In this document: positions 62,398 through 64,000 of the stretch, one piece after another
Numbering within the stretch: the first letter of the stretch is position 1
Layout: every line of letters starts with the position of its first letter
Assembly (NCBI GenBank): GCA_047601745.1
Contig: JASGIS010000001.1
Span: 248,001-312,000, forward strand
Source: JAKPAM01 sp047601745
GTDB lineage: Bacteria; Pseudomonadota; Gammaproteobacteria; Burkholderiales; Burkholderiaceae_E
Reading direction: 5' to 3'
Length of the DNA: 64,000 nt
Made by a program: the position numbers and the translations under genes
Notes under the pieces: generated by a model
Told to the model about the DNA's origin: nothing
The model's input: only the letters and a program-made list of their open reading frames with translations
Databases searched by the model: none

Positions 62398-62664
62398 TCA
62401 AACGCCTTCTTCGTCGCGCAGCCTGTCGATCAGCTCATTGCTGATCAGGGCGCCTCGCCGCGGCAGGGGATGGATGCCATAGGCCGCCAGCGGTTCTTCC
62501 ACGCCCTTCACACCGGGAGGTGGCGAGCAGGCATCCTGGGCCGGAAGCGTGAAAGCGCGGCGAGCCAGTTCACTGATGACCTGGCCCAGCGACTTCTTCT
62601 CACGACGAGCCAATTCCTTGGCGGCGAACAGCACGTCGTCGGCAATATCGAGAGTGGTGCGCAT
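62398..62664 (-). CDS. vapB: VapB-type antitoxin (ribbon-helix-helix)
   Basis: An 88-residue protein whose first 40 residues (MRTTLDIADDVLFAAKELARREKKSLGQVISELARRAF) form a CopG/Arc-type DNA-binding domain; the acidic tail should wrap the toxin. It precedes the PIN toxin by 3 bases. GAGG lies upstream of the ATG at 62664. A 46-bp palindrome lies 14 bases upstream of the ATG, and autoregulation there is expected. Confidence 0.87.
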   Translation of the reverse strand: MRTTLDIADDVLFAAKELARREKKSLGQVISELARRAFTLPAQDACSPPPGVKGVEEPLAAYGIHPLPRRGALISNELIDRLRDEEGV

Positions 62665-62677
62665 TGCTGAGCCTCGG

Positions 62678-62723
62678 TTTTCATTGGATGCTTGATGCTA
62701 TCGCATCAAGCATCCAATGAAAA
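62678..62723. promoter_or_regulatory. 46-bp near-perfect palindrome upstream of vapBC
   Basis: Two 21-bp arms (62678-62698 and 62703-62723) are perfect reverse complements around the spacer TATC. Each arm contains two copies of the short motif TGATGC/GGATGC spaced by seven bases, matching multiple binding sites for antitoxin dimers. It sits immediately before the vapBC ribosome site. Confidence 0.85.
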
Positions 62724-62885
62724 CACCGCTCGACGGAGGTCTGCCACGACAGACGGGCCGCGGCGCCGAGGTGGGCCGCGCAGCGCGCCGCCGCATCCAG
62801 GCCGAAGCCGTCCATGTCGCAGTGTTACGATCGCCCGCGATCGACCAGTGGGATGGCCGACCTTCCGAATCGATAGGAGACCCCA

Positions 62886-63365
62886 ATGGGAACGCTGCAG
62901 CGGACTGCTCTTTCAACCATGGCCGCATTGCTGCTCGGCGGCTGCGCCACTTCGGTCCCGGTCAGCTTCGGCGACAAGGACACGGAGGCCAGGCTCAAGC
63001 GAATGGAGCCGATCCCCGGCAAGGTCAGTCTCTACATGTGCCGCCCGGACGGCACCCCGTTCAGCAGCGCGATGCAGATGACCGGAGGCGTCGACGGAAC
63101 GCGCCTCGGCACGATCGAGGTCGGCCAGTTCACGCATGCGTCAATCGCCCCGGGTCCGCATGAGGTCTACGCCATCCTCGGCAATCCGAAAGGCAACGGC
63201 ATCAGCGGCAAGATGTCCATCGACGCGCAGGCCGGTGAGATCGTCTACGTCTGGGTCGGGCGCACCGGCGGCGGGCTGGGCGCGTTCACGGTCGACAAAT
63301 TCAACAAACCCGAGGATGCGCAGGCCTGCATCCGGGACGGCAAGTACACGGTCGCGATCCCCTGA
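62886..63365 (+). CDS. DUF2846-like lipoprotein
   Basis: A 159-residue lipoprotein with a lipobox ending LLLGGC (Cys20). The mature part has the pattern KVSLYMCRPDGTPFSSAMQM and a later GPHEVYAILG, similar to DUF2846 domains. Envelope-located, role unknown. AGGAG precedes the ATG. Confidence 0.7.
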   Translation: MGTLQRTALSTMAALLLGGCATSVPVSFGDKDTEARLKRMEPIPGKVSLYMCRPDGTPFSSAMQMTGGVDGTRLGTIEVGQFTHASIAPGPHEVYAILGNPKGNGISGKMSIDAQAGEIVYVWVGRTGGGLGAFTVDKFNKPEDAQACIRDGKYTVAIP

Positions 63366-63383
63366 GCCGCCGCCCTCGCGGTG

Positions 63384-64000
63384 TCAGCGCGGCGGAATGT
63401 TCAACCCCCGCTGCACCGCCGGTCGCTCCATGAAGTTCTTCAGCACGCGATTCACGTTGCTGTAGTTTTGCATGCCGACCAGCTCGCCCGCCTCATAGAA
63501 GCCATCGAGATTGCGCACCCAGGGCAGGATCGACATGTCGGCGATCGTGTAGTCATCGCCCATTACCCATTGACGATCGGCCAGTCGCGCATCGAGCACC
63601 TTGAGCAGCCGTATCGATTCACCGACATAGCGATCCCGCGGTCGCTTGTCCTCGTAGTCCTTGCCGGCAAACTTGTGGAAGAAGCCGAGCTGCCCGAACA
63701 TCGGGCCGATGCCGCCCATCTGGAACATCAGCCACTGGATGGTCTCCCAACGCCTCGCCGCATCGGATGGAATGAACTGGCCGGTCTTGTCGGCCAGGTA
63801 GAGCAGGATCGCGCCCGACTCGAACAAAGGCAACGGTTTTCCGCCCGGTCCATCGGGATCGATGATCGCCGGAATCTTGTTGTTCGGATTCAGCGACAGG
63901 AACTCGAGGCTCATCTGGTCATTGCTGCCGAAGTTCACCGTGTGCGCCTCATAGGGCAGGCCGGTTTCCTCGAGCATGATGGACACCTTCACCCCGTTGG
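63384..64000 (-). CDS. Glutathione S-transferase family protein (5' end outside window)
   Basis: At least 205 residues of a GST. The visible part has the N-terminal thioredoxin-like domain (KVSIMLEETGLPYEAHTVNF, NNKIPAIIDPDG, LFESGAILLYLADK) and the all-helical C-terminal domain (YTIADMSILPWV). It resembles the YfcG/Ure2-type GSTs. The true start and first about 12 residues lie beyond 64000; the GTG near 63992 is only an internal codon. Confidence 0.85.
   Translation of the reverse strand, partial: NGVKVSIMLEETGLPYEAHTVNFGSNDQMSLEFLSLNPNNKIPAIIDPDGPGGKPLPLFESGAILLYLADKTGQFIPSDAARRWETIQWLMFQMGGIGPMFGQLGFFHKFAGKDYEDKRPRDRYVGESIRLLKVLDARLADRQWVMGDDYTIADMSILPWVRNLDGFYEAGELVGMQNYSNVNRVLKNFMERPAVQRGLNIPPR

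Overview
The window is high-GC DNA with compact, strand-clustered operons that looks like a free-living betaproteobacterium of the Burkholderiales. Supporting signs are a Bug/TctC-type periplasmic binding protein, a Burkholderia-type trimeric porin, several LivHMGF/Peripla_BP_6 uptake genes, many acyl-CoA and SDR catabolic enzymes, and DUF1272, DUF445 and YdeP-type housekeeping genes. I see no rRNA, tRNA, replication origin, phage block or CRISPR array. The taxon is inferred from gene content only.

Layout. 1-4.8 kb: small genes (shikimate-kinase-like P-loop protein, ABM monooxygenase, DUF1272), a di-haem MauG/cytochrome c peroxidase with a membrane diguanylate cyclase one base downstream, and an SDR. 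4.9-8.6 kb (minus): acyl-CoA ligase, SDR and amino-acid/aromatic-type binding protein. 9-15.3 kb (plus): acetamidase/formamidase, an NAD-binding protein, and a phosphoribosyltransferase next to a complete SsuABC/ThiXYZ-type ABC importer. 15.5-25.4 kb: regulators, thioesterase, TctC protein, porin, an unusual Asp/Glu-racemase homologue with an MFS transporter and RpiR regulator, and a second MFS transporter. 25.5-26.8 kb: a complete IS5-family element with 3-bp target duplications. 26.8-30.1 kb: an MFS/two-thioredoxin operon, then a DUF1016 nuclease gene between 47-bp direct repeats. 30.2-33.6 kb: enoyl-CoA hydratase, small HTH protein, and YdeP/FdhF molybdoenzyme. 33.6-43.2 kb: LysR regulator diverging from a Baeyer-Villiger monooxygenase, esterase, five-gene branched-chain-type ABC importer and SDR. 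This is a plausible ketone/alcohol uptake and degradation module. 43.3-52.8 kb: methyltransferase, UbiB/AarF kinase, DUF445 protein, and a long minus-strand operon (J-domain protein, YihY, DUF3108, response regulator, histidine kinase, panB). 52.9-57.5 kb: acyl-CoA synthetase diverging from MaoC hydratase, SDR and quinone reductase, a beta-oxidation-like set. 57.6-64 kb: a two-domain fused acyl-CoA dehydrogenase with different codon habits, a beta-barrel protein, an HSL-type esterase, a VapBC module under a near-perfect 46-bp palindrome, a small lipoprotein and a partial GST.

The most unusual non-coding structures are: the 47-bp direct repeats around the DUF1016 nuclease gene and two palindromes bounding an in-frame 111-bp insertion inside it; a 60-bp dispersed repeat that starts exactly at the stop codons of two unrelated genes, one copy cut by the IS; the VapBC palindrome; and short tandem repeats (8, 8, 9, 9, 11 and 14 bp units) at several operon edges and in one coding region.
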